Below are positions 9,001 through 19,459 of a DNA stretch of 64,000 nucleotides, piece after piece. The notes beneath the pieces are model-generated. The model ran no database searches and was not told where the DNA came from. It saw nothing but the letters and a program-made list of their open reading frames with translations. A program made the position numbers and the translations under genes. The DNA comes from Saprospiraceae bacterium (GTDB taxonomy: Bacteria > Bacteroidota > Bacteroidia > Chitinophagales > Saprospiraceae), in the NCBI GenBank assembly GCA_025055285.1, contig JANWXM010000004.1, forward strand, positions 62,001 through 126,000. The letters are read 5' to 3'. The stretch's first letter is position 1. Every line of letters starts with the position of its first letter.

Positions 9001-12000
9001 ATGGTACGTTCATTACTGCTACTGCTCACATTATGGATGTCAGGCGGAGTGGCCCTTTCGCAAGTTGGCGTTACTGTGCTGGCAGGAAGAATCACTGACG
9101 ACCAGGGAGAGGTTGTTATAGGCGCGTCCGTCAAAGTTATGCGCGGGGCTGACTTTGTGCGTGGCACGCAGACAGACTTCAACGGCAACTATCGGGTCAA
9201 TCTCGACCCGGGCAATTACGACGTAGAAGTCACGCTGACAGGTTATCAGACCCAAAAAGTCACGGGAGTTAGGGTCATTGCCAATACGATCAACACCTTG
9301 GATTTTATCCTTAGCTCTAGTAATGTGCTCGCTGAGGTGGTGATCAAAGACTATAAGGTACCGCTTATCGAACAAGACAAAACCTCTGGCGGTCAAACCC
9401 TCACCTCCGAACAAATTAGGAACTTGCCTACGCGGAGTGTAAACGCTATTGTGGCCACTACTGCCGGCACGACCTCAATTGACGGAGGTGCCGTAAACAT
9501 TCGGGGCTCGCGCTCGAATGCTACCAACTACTACATTGATGGTATTCGAGTAGCAGGTACTCCACCTCCTGTCCAAGACATTGAGCAGTTGCAAGTAGTA
9601 ACTGGAGGATTGGGTGCGGAATATGGCGATGTAACAGGCGGCGTCATCTCCATTACCACGAAAGGCCCAGCAGACGTATACCATGGCACGGTGGAAGTGG
9701 AAAATTCCTATGGCCTTGATCCATATGGTTGGTTCCTCGCCACTGCTAATGTCAGCGGTCCGCTAATTAAGCGCAAGGGCCGAAACGGTGGTCCGTCCAA
9801 AACCGTTTTGGGCTTTCGCGCCTCAGGACAGTTCCTTTCCCAAAAGGACGATCGCCCTTCGGCTGTACCCGTTTTCCGAGTAAAGGATGAGTTGCTGGAT
9901 ACTCTAGTAAACAATCCACTTATCCGCCAAGGAGGTGTCTTGGTGCCAAGGGCAGAAAATTATACCCGCGATAGCGTCGACGCCCTGAAATATCGCCCCT
10001 ATGAAGCTAGGCAAGAGTTTGACTTCACAGGACGCCTAGATTTGCGTCTCTCAGACAACATGGACTTTAGTCTAACAGGCACCTATCGCGATGTAAAAGA
10101 CCAATTTACACCGGCCGGTTGGCGTTTGCTTAATAGCCACAACAATCCCTTCTCCTTATCCTCTCGTTATCGGGTAATTACGCGCTTCCGCCATCGTTTG
10201 GGCGGAGATGGCAGCCCAAGCGCTAATAGGGTAGGGATATTTAACGTAAGCTATACGCTCCAATTTGGTTTTGAGCGAGGGTTTGGAAAGACTTACGATC
10301 AGCGACACGAAGACCGGTTTTTCAACTATGGATACGTCGGTCGTTTTAAATTTGAAGAAGTGCCCATTCCGGGAATAGACAATAATGGCCGAATTGCGCA
10401 CATAGGCAATCGCCGTACTTTTAGAGGCTATGAGCCTGGGCCGATTTCTCCAAATCCCGGACTAATTGCCTACAACCAGTACTCCACAGACCCGGAGAAC
10501 TTAAATACCATCTACGCCCAAAACGGTCTGTTCTCCTCGCTGTACGATAACATTTGGTCAAACATGCACCGAAATGTAAACTTGGTCTACAACTCGTATC
10601 AGCAATCGGAGAGCGACATCATCACGGCAATTGCTTCCGCAAATTTTGACTTGAGACTAGGGCGCCTAGGCACGCACAGCTTTCAGTTCGGCTTGCTAAA
10701 CGAACAGCGCGTAGAGCGTGTTTACGGCCTCGCGCCTTTTGGACTGTGGAACTTGATGCGCCAGCTTGCCAATGGCCACTTCAATGGATTGGATACGACG
10801 AGAGTAATCGGCAAGTTGCAGATACCGGAGCTCGGTCTTGAGGTGCCGCGATATGCTAATGCAATAGTAGACCTGCCTGACTTCAAGTTCTATCGAGTCG
10901 TGCGTCAACTCACAGGCAAAGAGTTGCCAGAGTTCGTTAACACCGACGAACTTGACCCACGCCAATTGAGTTTGAGCATGTTCTCGGCGCGCGAATTGCT
11001 AGACCAAGGATTTGTATATTACTATGGCTATGATTACACAGGGCGCCGCTTGACAACTAATGTCGGATTCAACGACTTCTTCACCGTACGCGATGCCGAT
11101 GGCATCCGTACGTTTCCCGTAGCACCGTTGCGGCCACTGTATCAAGCTGCCTTCCTACAGGATAAGTTCGTCTTTAATAAAATGATTTTCCGCCTAGGCC
11201 TGCGCATTGAGCGTTTCGACCTAAATACCAAGGTTTTGCGAGACCCTTATTCGCTTTACGAAATCATGAGTGCCGAGGAATTCTATCGCACGGTTCCAAA
11301 CGCAGGTCAACGGCCAGGCACAATTGGCGACGACTTCAAGGTATACGTAGTCAGTTCGAATGACCGAACGGTTAAGGCATTCCGCAAGGGCGATACGTGG
11401 TATTTTCCCAATGGCACTCAAGCTCCCGATGGTAATGTCATCTTCGGTGGGGGCGTTGTAACGCCATTCTTGCGCGACACTATTGCAGGTGACGACATCT
11501 TTGACGTCCGTTACAACCCGAACACCTCTTTCCAAGATTACACGCCTCAGGTAAATTGGTTGCCGCGCTTGGCTTTCTCTTTCCCAATTTCTGATGAAGC
11601 CAACTTTTTTGCCCACTACGACATTTTAGTTCAGCGGCCACCAAGCAACTGGCAAGCCACGCCGCTAGACTATCTCTACTTCTACGTACCCGGACGCACG
11701 CCAGACAACAATCCTAATCTGCTGCCCGAACGCGTAGTGGACTACGAAGTAGGCTTCCAACAACGCATAACGCAAAATTCTGCCATTAAATTCTCGGCCT
11801 ATTATCGCGAACTGCGCGACATGATTCAACGCCGCACTATCCTGTACGTACCTACTATTGGCAGTTACGACACTTACGGCAATCTCGATTTTGGAACCGT
11901 AAAAGGCTTTACCTTTCAGTACGATCTTCGCCGTGTTCAAAACGCGGAACTGCGCTTAGCCTACACGTTGCAGTTTGCTGACGGTACTGGCTCGGACGCT

Positions 12001-12597
12001 AATTCGCAACGCGGCTTAACTCAGCGTGGAAACCTGCGCACGCTTTTCCCGCTCAGCTTTGACGAGCGCCACAATATTCAAGGTATTTTCGACTATCGCT
12101 TCGATACAGGCAAACGGTACAACGGCCCGCGTATCGCCGGAAAAGACATCTTGGCTCTGTTTGGCGTGAACGTACAGTTCTCCGCCGTGTCGGGACGTCC
12201 TTACACTGCCCGTCAGCGCGCTGAACGCTTTGGGGGCAGTGGTTTCCTTGGCTCCATCAACGGTAGTCGTCTGCCCTGGCGTACAAATATTGACTTGCGC
12301 GTAGACAAAACGTTTGAGTTGAACCAAAATCCGCGTTTCCCTCTAAGCTTGAACGTCTACTTGCGCATAGCCAACTTACTTAATACAGCAAACGTTATCA
12401 ATGTTTACCCCGTTACGGGTTCGCCTTATGATGACGGTTACCTCGCTACGGCCGAGGGTCAGTCTGTTGTTCAAGGAGTGGCTGCTCAAGGTCGCAATGT
12501 GCAAGCCTTCCTAGACGCGTATTCTTGGGGAATGTTGAACCCGGGTTTCTTCACCATTCCGCGCCGAATTTATGTGGGCGCAGCTTTCCAGTTCTAG
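9001..12597 (+). CDS. Large TonB-dependent receptor / plug-domain outer membrane protein
   Basis: Signal peptide from 9001 (MVRSLLLLLTLWMSGGVALSQ), CarboxypepD_reg domain (GRITDDQGEVVIGASVKVMRG...FNGNYRVNLDPGNY), plug (VNIRGSRSNATNYYIDGIRV), beta-barrel to terminal F. Confidence 0.9.
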   Translation: MVRSLLLLLTLWMSGGVALSQVGVTVLAGRITDDQGEVVIGASVKVMRGADFVRGTQTDFNGNYRVNLDPGNYDVEVTLTGYQTQKVTGVRVIANTINTLDFILSSSNVLAEVVIKDYKVPLIEQDKTSGGQTLTSEQIRNLPTRSVNAIVATTAGTTSIDGGAVNIRGSRSNATNYYIDGIRVAGTPPPVQDIEQLQVVTGGLGAEYGDVTGGVISITTKGPADVYHGTVEVENSYGLDPYGWFLATANVSGPLIKRKGRNGGPSKTVLGFRASGQFLSQKDDRPSAVPVFRVKDELLDTLVNNPLIRQGGVLVPRAENYTRDSVDALKYRPYEARQEFDFTGRLDLRLSDNMDFSLTGTYRDVKDQFTPAGWRLLNSHNNPFSLSSRYRVITRFRHRLGGDGSPSANRVGIFNVSYTLQFGFERGFGKTYDQRHEDRFFNYGYVGRFKFEEVPIPGIDNNGRIAHIGNRRTFRGYEPGPISPNPGLIAYNQYSTDPENLNTIYAQNGLFSSLYDNIWSNMHRNVNLVYNSYQQSESDIITAIASANFDLRLGRLGTHSFQFGLLNEQRVERVYGLAPFGLWNLMRQLANGHFNGLDTTRVIGKLQIPELGLEVPRYANAIVDLPDFKFYRVVRQLTGKELPEFVNTDELDPRQLSLSMFSARELLDQGFVYYYGYDYTGRRLTTNVGFNDFFTVRDADGIRTFPVAPLRPLYQAAFLQDKFVFNKMIFRLGLRIERFDLNTKVLRDPYSLYEIMSAEEFYRTVPNAGQRPGTIGDDFKVYVVSSNDRTVKAFRKGDTWYFPNGTQAPDGNVIFGGGVVTPFLRDTIAGDDIFDVRYNPNTSFQDYTPQVNWLPRLAFSFPISDEANFFAHYDILVQRPPSNWQATPLDYLYFYVPGRTPDNNPNLLPERVVDYEVGFQQRITQNSAIKFSAYYRELRDMIQRRTILYVPTIGSYDTYGNLDFGTVKGFTFQYDLRRVQNAELRLAYTLQFADGTGSDANSQRGLTQRGNLRTLFPLSFDERHNIQGIFDYRFDTGKRYNGPRIAGKDILALFGVNVQFSAVSGRPYTARQRAERFGGSGFLGSINGSRLPWRTNIDLRVDKTFELNQNPRFPLSLNVYLRIANLLNTANVINVYPVTGSPYDDGYLATAEGQSVVQGVAAQGRNVQAFLDAYSWGMLNPGFFTIPRRIYVGAAFQF

Positions 12598-12641
12598 TGT
12601 GACTCAAACTACATTTCTCTCATTTTAAACACATAGTAATT

Positions 12642-15600
12642 ATGCGCGCGATTGCAGGAATTCTCGTATCGCTTTTCGTAGTGTGGAGTGGTTTGCTTCT
12701 CGCTCACATCCCTGGAGGACCACAAGCCGCTGGAAAGAATGCCAAGAGCGTTCAATATCGCGGCGTTTGTGCGGCTTCGCGTTCGCAAATAGACCAGGAA
12801 ATCAATAATGTACGCGCTCGTCTATTGGGTGGTGGTGACTGTTGGTGGGACTTCCGCGACGGGCGATATGTTGTGCCTAAAGTAGACCCCGCTACAGGTC
12901 AGCGCGAAGTGTCTTCACTCTTTGCTGGTTCTGTCTGGTTGGGAGGAGTTGACCCAGCAAAAAATTTGAAACTAGCTTGCCAAGATTATCGTCCTGGCGG
13001 CCGCAATGATTTCTGGCCTGGGCCGCTGAATGAAAAGGGTATTACAGATGACCGTACTTGTGCTGACTGGGATCGTCATTTTAGAGTTACAGGCGATGAA
13101 ATTCGGCAGCATTTAAGCAATCTGGCCGCAGGTACTGCCTCGCCAGAGAATATCCCGCGCGGTTTAAAGGGCTGGCCTTCAAGAGGAAATCCCTTCTTCC
13201 TCGAAGTCTGGGGTTTTCCCCTGCCCTTTACAAGTCAAGGCTTGGCAGGTTTCTTCGATGCCAATGAAGACGGCCTGTACAATCCTTTGGACGGCGATTA
13301 TCCTTCCATTGAAATTCGCGGCTGTCCTCTAGATCGGTTCCCAGATGAGATGATCTTCTGGATATACAATGATCAGGGCGGAGGTGCTCCTCACGCTCGC
13401 ACCAACGGCGTGCCCATCCAGATGGAAGTTCAAGTTCAGGCATTCGGCTACGTTACCGATAATGAGCTGAACGACATGACCTTCCAGCGTTACAAGCTCA
13501 TTAATCGCGCTGTAGACCTTATCGACTCCACTTTCTTTGCCATGTGGATCGACCCAGACCTGGGTTGTTACCAGGACGATTACATCGGCTGCGATAGCGC
13601 GAAGAGCCTAATGTATTGCTATAACCAAGACGCTACGGACGGTCAACCAGGTTGCGATTGTGCAGGCGTTTCGACTTATTGTGAGCGCATACCGATTGTC
13701 GGAGTGGACTATTTCCGAGGTCCCTTAAATGAGTTTGGTCAGGAAATCGGCATGTCGTCTTTCGTTTATTACAACAATCCAGGCGTCGGCCCATGGCCTG
13801 CCGCTATGACTGACCCACAACAGCCTATCGAGTTTTATCGCTACCTTACAGGTTATTGGCGGGATGGCAGACCTTTCACCTATGGTGGTAGTGGTTATGA
13901 CCTTTCTAACACGGCAAGACCCACGCGTTATGCATTCCTTGACCCCCCTGATGACCCGACCGGATGGTCAATGTGCACGGCTAACCTCGCCTTTGGCGAC
14001 CGCCGTACCTTACAAGCCTCTGGGCCCTTCCGCTTGCTGCCAGGAGCTGTAAACGAGCTAATTATCGGTATTCCCTGGGTGCCGGACATTGACTATCCCT
14101 GCCCAGATTTAGAGCAGCTCTTTCGAGCCGATAAATTTGCCCAGGGCATGTTCGACAACTGTTTCGATCTTCTTGACGGCCCTGACGCACCTACTGTCAA
14201 CTGGGTAGAATTAAACCAAGAATTAATTGCGGTTTTGACAAACGAAAACCCAGTTTCCAACAACTATCGCGAGAGCTATCGCGAGATGGACATCCTTGCT
14301 CCCGACTCGCTTCGCCTGAGCCCAGACCCAGAGAAGAGGAAACTGGGCGAATATGTCTTCGAAGGTTACTTAATTTATCAGCTCATCAATCCGAATGTCT
14401 CAGTAGCAGATTTGGATGACCCCAGCAAGGCGCGTCTGGTTCAGCAAGTAGACATCAAAAACGGCGTTGCAGATATTTACAACTGGGAGGAAGTACGCGA
14501 CCCAAATAATCCGCAGCGCCTAGTGTACTATCCCGTCCTTATGGTCAAAGGAGCTAACCAAGGACTGCGCCATACGTTCCGCATCACGGAAGACCGGTTT
14601 GCTACAGGCAATGACAAGCGCCTCATAAATCACAAGAAGTACTATTACATGGTCATTGCCTACAGCCACAACCAGTTCGGACCGTTCAATCCATATGATG
14701 TACCTGTTTCGGGGCAGCAGCGTCCCTATCTGCCAGGAAGAAAGGCGCCCACCGGGCCCATCCCGATTTACACTGTTGTTCCGCGTCCTACCGTAGATCG
14801 AGTACTTCGCTCGGCATATGGCGATGGTGTTGCAATCACTCGGTTAGAGGGAACAGGGAACAATGGCACTTTCTTAGAGTTAGAGAAGGCAAGCCGCGAT
14901 GCCCTTTTCCAACCCGGCTTGAAAGACACTACCCTTACCTACTTGCCTGGTCGTGGACCCATTGCTGTAACCATCTTCAACCCTCTAGAGGTAAAGGATG
15001 GCGAATATGAACTGCGCTTCACTGACAGCAATCCAAACGACGACAAGCTCGACCTGAACGCCCGCTGGGAATTGCGGCGCCTGCCTGATGGTCAGATTAT
15101 CGCTTCAGAGCGCAGCATAGCAGAGATTAATGAGCAAATTGTGCCGCAGTTTGGTTTCTCGGTCACCATTGCTCAACCACCTCTGGCAGGTAGCTTCACT
15201 TGGTCAAAAAGAGACCCCAAGAAGTATCCCTCGCCAGGCGAGCAGAATGGTGCTATTGGAGCGACAATCGAGTATGCCGATCCAAATATTCGTTGGCTGA
15301 GAGGCTTCCCTGATGCGGAGCAGGGACTCTTCAATTATGTGAAGACAAATCGCTTGGAGCGCGACGAAGAGTTTGACCCAAAGCAAGCACTTTCCACGAT
15401 GGGTAACGGATGGTTTGTACCCTATGCGCTATGCGATTGGGTTCTGCCAAGCGACAGTCGCCTGTTCACACCAGCTTGGACACCGCAGCAGGCTTCTTTA
15501 AATGGCTCTGCTGTGGGCGGTAATCAAGAGCCTACCAACCCCGCTAGCAGGTACTTTAGACTCGCCAATTTGCCTAATGTAGATATCGTATTGACGCCGG

Positions 15601-16697
15601 ATACCAGCAAGTGGAGCCGCTGTGTTGTCATTGAGTCTGCCTCTTCGTACTACACAGCAAGCGCCTTCCCGAAAAAGCAAGGACTTGAGACACAGAGCAA
15701 TCCTGCTACGCCCAGTCGCAGGCGTTCTTCGTTCGACGTGCGCTTTTCTCCTTCGGTAGGTAAGACCGATGCCAATGGCGATGGCCTACCTGATCCCGAC
15801 GGTAGCAACGTTTTGGGTATGGGGTGGTTCCCAGGTTATGCTATTGAAGTAGAAACAGGACGCCGGCTAAACATTTTCTTTGGCGAGAACTCTGCTTATA
15901 GTTCGTCGCTTGATCCGAAGTACACAGGGCGCGACATGCTGTGGAATCCGACTGACCAGCTGCTGACCACAGACAATCCGCAGGATTACTACGACTTTAT
16001 TCTGGGCGGACAGCATTGGGTTTATGTAACTTACACTACCTACGATGGATGCGAAGCATTGCGCAGGCGGTTAACGCCAGAGTTGGCTCCTACTCTCTCT
16101 GCTGCCGATGTATTTAAGGTTCCTGAAATACGAAACATTGCGTGGGCCGCTATGCTTGCTTTGGCACCTAATTACAAGATGAAATCGCTCCGAGAGGGAC
16201 TCATTCCGACAGAGACAGTGATTAAACTTCGCGTGAATCGGCCTTTCGATACATGGTACAACGATGCCGACGGCGGTAAAAAGACTGGCATGCCTAGGTA
16301 TCGCTTCAAGATCGAGGGCCGTCAACCTGCAGAACTGAATGCTGCACAGATACAAAGCGTGCTCGATTCCATCAAGGTGGTTCCCAATCCCTACTACGGT
16401 TATTCACCCTATGAGGTAAGTCAGTTCTCTAATGTGGTGAAAATCACAAACCTGCCGGCTAAGTGCACCGTCACCATCTATTCTCTCGACGGCCGTTTCA
16501 TCAAGCAATACGAACGCGACGAAGTTTATGCTCCTTATCGGCAAATAAGTCCAGACCTGGAGTGGGATTTGAAAAACCACAAAGGTATTCCAGTAGCTAG
16601 CGGTGCATATCTCATTCACGTGCGTGCGCCAGGAATGGGCGAGCGAACGATTAAATGGTTTGGTATCGCTCGACAATTTGACCCGTCAGGTCTGTAA
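12642..16697 (+). CDS. Very large secreted protein with C-terminal T9SS-type sorting region
   Basis: Signal peptide; C-terminus VKITNLPAKCTVTIYSLDGRFIKQYERDE...GIPVASGAYLIHVRAPGMGERTIKWFGIARQ resembles type A sorting domains; between a TonB receptor and a PorV-like gene. Confidence 0.8.
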   Translation: MRAIAGILVSLFVVWSGLLLAHIPGGPQAAGKNAKSVQYRGVCAASRSQIDQEINNVRARLLGGGDCWWDFRDGRYVVPKVDPATGQREVSSLFAGSVWLGGVDPAKNLKLACQDYRPGGRNDFWPGPLNEKGITDDRTCADWDRHFRVTGDEIRQHLSNLAAGTASPENIPRGLKGWPSRGNPFFLEVWGFPLPFTSQGLAGFFDANEDGLYNPLDGDYPSIEIRGCPLDRFPDEMIFWIYNDQGGGAPHARTNGVPIQMEVQVQAFGYVTDNELNDMTFQRYKLINRAVDLIDSTFFAMWIDPDLGCYQDDYIGCDSAKSLMYCYNQDATDGQPGCDCAGVSTYCERIPIVGVDYFRGPLNEFGQEIGMSSFVYYNNPGVGPWPAAMTDPQQPIEFYRYLTGYWRDGRPFTYGGSGYDLSNTARPTRYAFLDPPDDPTGWSMCTANLAFGDRRTLQASGPFRLLPGAVNELIIGIPWVPDIDYPCPDLEQLFRADKFAQGMFDNCFDLLDGPDAPTVNWVELNQELIAVLTNENPVSNNYRESYREMDILAPDSLRLSPDPEKRKLGEYVFEGYLIYQLINPNVSVADLDDPSKARLVQQVDIKNGVADIYNWEEVRDPNNPQRLVYYPVLMVKGANQGLRHTFRITEDRFATGNDKRLINHKKYYYMVIAYSHNQFGPFNPYDVPVSGQQRPYLPGRKAPTGPIPIYTVVPRPTVDRVLRSAYGDGVAITRLEGTGNNGTFLELEKASRDALFQPGLKDTTLTYLPGRGPIAVTIFNPLEVKDGEYELRFTDSNPNDDKLDLNARWELRRLPDGQIIASERSIAEINEQIVPQFGFSVTIAQPPLAGSFTWSKRDPKKYPSPGEQNGAIGATIEYADPNIRWLRGFPDAEQGLFNYVKTNRLERDEEFDPKQALSTMGNGWFVPYALCDWVLPSDSRLFTPAWTPQQASLNGSAVGGNQEPTNPASRYFRLANLPNVDIVLTPDTSKWSRCVVIESASSYYTASAFPKKQGLETQSNPATPSRRRSSFDVRFSPSVGKTDANGDGLPDPDGSNVLGMGWFPGYAIEVETGRRLNIFFGENSAYSSSLDPKYTGRDMLWNPTDQLLTTDNPQDYYDFILGGQHWVYVTYTTYDGCEALRRRLTPELAPTLSAADVFKVPEIRNIAWAAMLALAPNYKMKSLREGLIPTETVIKLRVNRPFDTWYNDADGGKKTGMPRYRFKIEGRQPAELNAAQIQSVLDSIKVVPNPYYGYSPYEVSQFSNVVKITNLPAKCTVTIYSLDGRFIKQYERDEVYAPYRQISPDLEWDLKNHKGIPVASGAYLIHVRAPGMGERTIKWFGIARQFDPSGL

Positions 16698-16711
16698 AAT
16701 AATTGGCTTTT

Positions 16712-16760
16712 GGCGAAGGTGAGCAAGGCTCTCATTCTCTCCTCGGTGCTCACCTTCGCC
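16712..16760. repeat. Perfect 14-bp inverted repeat GGCGAAGGTGAGCA / TGCTCACCTTCGCC (21-nt loop)
   Basis: Arms 16712-16725 and 16747-16760, between cargo stop (16697) and PorV-like ATG (16821); no T-tract. Confidence 0.85.
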
Positions 16761-16820
16761 AGGGCCCTGTGGTCATATTACCTCTTATATCTTATGGTTC
16801 GATTCAACTCTTTCATTCAT

Positions 16821-17870
16821 ATGAAGAACATACCTCAGGCTTATCTATTGTTGGCATTGCTTTTTACATTCTCAGCAGCGCAAGGAGGTAATCCCGACCG
16901 CCAAGGAGAGGCAGGCGCTGGGCAGTTGCTCATCAATCCGTGGGCACGTAGTGCGGGCCTACACTCCCTAAATACCTCATCTGTAACGTCTATCGATGCA
17001 ATTTTCCTCAACGTAGCAGGTTTACCTCGTTTTAAAGGCACTCAAATCGCCCTTAATCACACTCGATATCTGGAGGGAGCCGAGATGGCTTTGAATGCGC
17101 TAGGTTTTGCTCAGCGTGTCGGTCGAGGGGCGCTCGGCATTAGCCTGGTTTCCTTTGACATAGGCGATTTACGGCTTACTACAGCAGACACACCAGAAGG
17201 CTCTGGCGCTACGTTTAGTCCTGCTTTCTTTAACTTGAGCTTGGCTTACGGACATCTTTTCGAAAACCGCGTTTCGGTAGGCGTCGCGGCAAAATTTGTT
17301 AGCGAATCTATCCCGAATGCGGGAGCAAGTGCGATTGCCTTAGATGCAGGAGTACAGTACGTAACAGGCGAAAACGACAACTTTAAGTTTGGCATATCCC
17401 TGCGGAACGTAGGGAGCAAGATGCGCTTTAGAGGAGAGGGCTTGGGCGTGCAAAACAACAGTACTAACCCGACCTTCAATTATCCAATTACGTTCTATCA
17501 GCGCAGTGCTGAATACGAACTGCCCTCTCAGCTAAACATCGGCGTATCTTACGATTGGTTGCTCGGTCGTCATAATCGCTTATCCCTGCTAGGAACATTC
17601 ACTTCAAATGCCTTTGCTCGAGACCAAGTAGGTGCAGGTTTAGAATTCTTCGTGGGTCAGTTTTTCATTCTGCGGGCGGCCTATAAAATTGAATTTGACC
17701 CGCCTAGCGAAAAGTCGCAAGCTACGCTAGATAATGGTCTTAGCGCAGGCTTTACCTTTTCCACTGCCTTCAAAAAGGGAGGAAATGGTCGCCTGTCCGT
17801 AGATTACGGGTATCGCAATACCAATATCTTCCGCGGCATCCACAACTTAGGCTTGCGAATAGACTTCTGA
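16821..17870 (+). CDS. PorV/PorQ-family T9SS outer membrane protein
   Basis: MKNIPQAYLLLALLFTFSAAQ signal; GAGQLLINPWARSAGLHSLNTSSVTSIDAIFLNVAGLPRFKGTQIALNHTRYLEG resembles PorV/UPF0164 proteins. Start moved from TTG 16710 to ATG 16821. Confidence 0.82.
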   Translation: MKNIPQAYLLLALLFTFSAAQGGNPDRQGEAGAGQLLINPWARSAGLHSLNTSSVTSIDAIFLNVAGLPRFKGTQIALNHTRYLEGAEMALNALGFAQRVGRGALGISLVSFDIGDLRLTTADTPEGSGATFSPAFFNLSLAYGHLFENRVSVGVAAKFVSESIPNAGASAIALDAGVQYVTGENDNFKFGISLRNVGSKMRFRGEGLGVQNNSTNPTFNYPITFYQRSAEYELPSQLNIGVSYDWLLGRHNRLSLLGTFTSNAFARDQVGAGLEFFVGQFFILRAAYKIEFDPPSEKSQATLDNGLSAGFTFSTAFKKGGNGRLSVDYGYRNTNIFRGIHNLGLRIDF

Positions 17871-17900
17871 GGTAGGGCTATGTTTGCTTTTTAGCCCAAA

Positions 17901-17936
17901 GCGGCCTGCATCTCTTCCAGAAAGGATGCAGGCCGC
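17901..17936. terminator. Perfect 12-bp stem-loop GCGGCCTGCATC/GATGCAGGCCGC after the TonB-cargo-PorV cluster
   Basis: Arms 17901-17912 and 17925-17936, 12-nt loop, 30 nt after PorV-like stop; no long T-tract. Confidence 0.6.
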
Positions 17937-17978
17937 ATGTCTATTCTTTGTCTAGCTAACTAGCTAAATGTTTATCCT

Positions 17979-19319
17979 ATGCGTCGCACAGCTTTTTTCC
18001 CTATTTCGGATGTAAAAGCATTTAAACGAGCGCTATGTCGGTGGACGGAGACCTTTCCAGTAGGGCTGTATCTAGACAGCAATAGTGCGTCGAGCAAGGC
18101 TGATGATTCTAGAAAGCAATCTAGTGCTGAGCCTTATTGGCGTCAGTTCCGTTGGGAGTGTTTAGCCGCAGTTGGCGTGGTCAGTGCCGTATGTGCTAAA
18201 AGTGGCTCTGCTTTTAGTCAGTTGCGGCATTTCTATGAGCAACACAATGACTGGATCTTCGGCTTTTTGAGTTATGATTTAAAAAATGAGGTAGAGCGTC
18301 TACATTCGAAGCACCCCGACCACCTCTCATTTCCAGACCTCTATTTCTTTTGTCCGCAGGTTGTGGTGGGAATTCGAGCGAGTGAGCGCATGCAAGTAGA
18401 GATTCACGCTCTAGAACTATCTCCTGCAGTGCTTTTAAAGGACATCCTCCAGTGTGCCTCTCTTTCGAACAGTTCGAATAGTTCAAGAGATATCTTTTTG
18501 CACCCGCGTATGCATCGAATGAAGTATCTGGATGCTGTAGCTGCTCTGCGCGAGCACATTGCCGCGGGCGATGTTTATGAGGTTAACTTGTGTCAGGAAT
18601 TCTATGCCGAAGAAGTCAAATTAGATCCTGTTGCTGTGTTTGAGCGCTTAAAAGCGCGCACCCGTGCTCCTTTTTCGGCGTTTTTGCGCTGGCACGACCG
18701 TTATTTAATTTGTGCTAGTCCGGAGCGTTTTTTAGCTAAAAGAAAGGAACGCTTGTTTTCACAGCCCATGAAGGGCACTCGGCCTCGGGTGTCAGAACTC
18801 CAGGCTGACCTCTGCATCCGAGAAATGCTTCGATACAGCGAGAAAGACCGCGCTGAAAATGCCATGATCGTAGACCTTGTTCGAAACGACCTGGCGCGCC
18901 ACTGCACGCCTGGTAGCGTGGTTGTAGAAGAGCTTTTTGGCGTGTATACTTTCGAAACGGTGCATCAGATGATCTCCACCATATCGGGTTCACTGGCTCC
19001 GACGGAACACCCTATCTCCGCTCTTCGCGATGCTTTTCCCATGGGTAGCATGACAGGAGCACCTAAAATTCGAGCAATGGAGCTTATTGAACAGTACGAA
19101 TGCGCCCGTCGAGGGTTGTATTCAGGGTCAGTAGGTTATTTTTCACCCGATCGCGACTTTGATTTTAACGTCGTCATTCGAAGCATCCTCTATCGTGCCG
19201 ACGTAGGCTATGTCTCGTGTCAAGTGGGTAGTGCAATCGTGTATGATTCCGGCGCTCAGCAGGAATATGAAGAGTGTTTGATTAAACTAGAAGCCCTCCA
19301 AAGAAGTTTGTTGTCTTAA
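17979..19319 (+). CDS. pabB: Chorismate-binding enzyme, aminodeoxychorismate synthase component I-like
   Basis: Chorismate-binding signatures: AAGDVYEVNLCQEF, KGTRPR, DRAENAMIVDLVRNDLAR, PMGSMTGAPKIRAMELIEQYE, GLYSGSVGYF. Confidence 0.88.
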   Translation: MRRTAFFPISDVKAFKRALCRWTETFPVGLYLDSNSASSKADDSRKQSSAEPYWRQFRWECLAAVGVVSAVCAKSGSAFSQLRHFYEQHNDWIFGFLSYDLKNEVERLHSKHPDHLSFPDLYFFCPQVVVGIRASERMQVEIHALELSPAVLLKDILQCASLSNSSNSSRDIFLHPRMHRMKYLDAVAALREHIAAGDVYEVNLCQEFYAEEVKLDPVAVFERLKARTRAPFSAFLRWHDRYLICASPERFLAKRKERLFSQPMKGTRPRVSELQADLCIREMLRYSEKDRAENAMIVDLVRNDLARHCTPGSVVVEELFGVYTFETVHQMISTISGSLAPTEHPISALRDAFPMGSMTGAPKIRAMELIEQYECARRGLYSGSVGYFSPDRDFDFNVVIRSILYRADVGYVSCQVGSAIVYDSGAQQEYEECLIKLEALQRSLLS

Positions 19320-19409
19320 ATAAAGGCTGATTATCAGTTAATTGAAATAAGGATTAAATTTTCCACACTAGGATGTTGAATTTTTTTTAAATTTTTTTTT
19401 CACAAATAC

Positions 19410-19441
19410 TTGCACAATCCCTTTAGATAACTCTATATTTG
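19410..19441 (+). promoter_or_regulatory. Bacteroidota-type promoter TTG-N21-TATATTTG
   Basis: TTG at 19410-19412 and exact TAnnTTTG at 19434-19441. Confidence 0.55.
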
Positions 19442-19459
19442 TCTCGTCAAAGGAAAAAA

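Noticed and set aside
9040-12327. Numerous antisense ORFs inside the TonB receptor
   Set aside because: Typical shadow ORFs of a long gene; no recognisable motifs.
16794-16806. GGTTCGATTC resembling a tRNA T-loop
   Set aside because: Flanking bases do not form a T-stem or acceptor stem.
16710-16820. TTG-initiated N-terminal extension of the PorV-like ORF (MAKVSKALILSS...)
   Set aside because: It translates through the inverted repeat; a normal signal peptide starts at ATG 16821.
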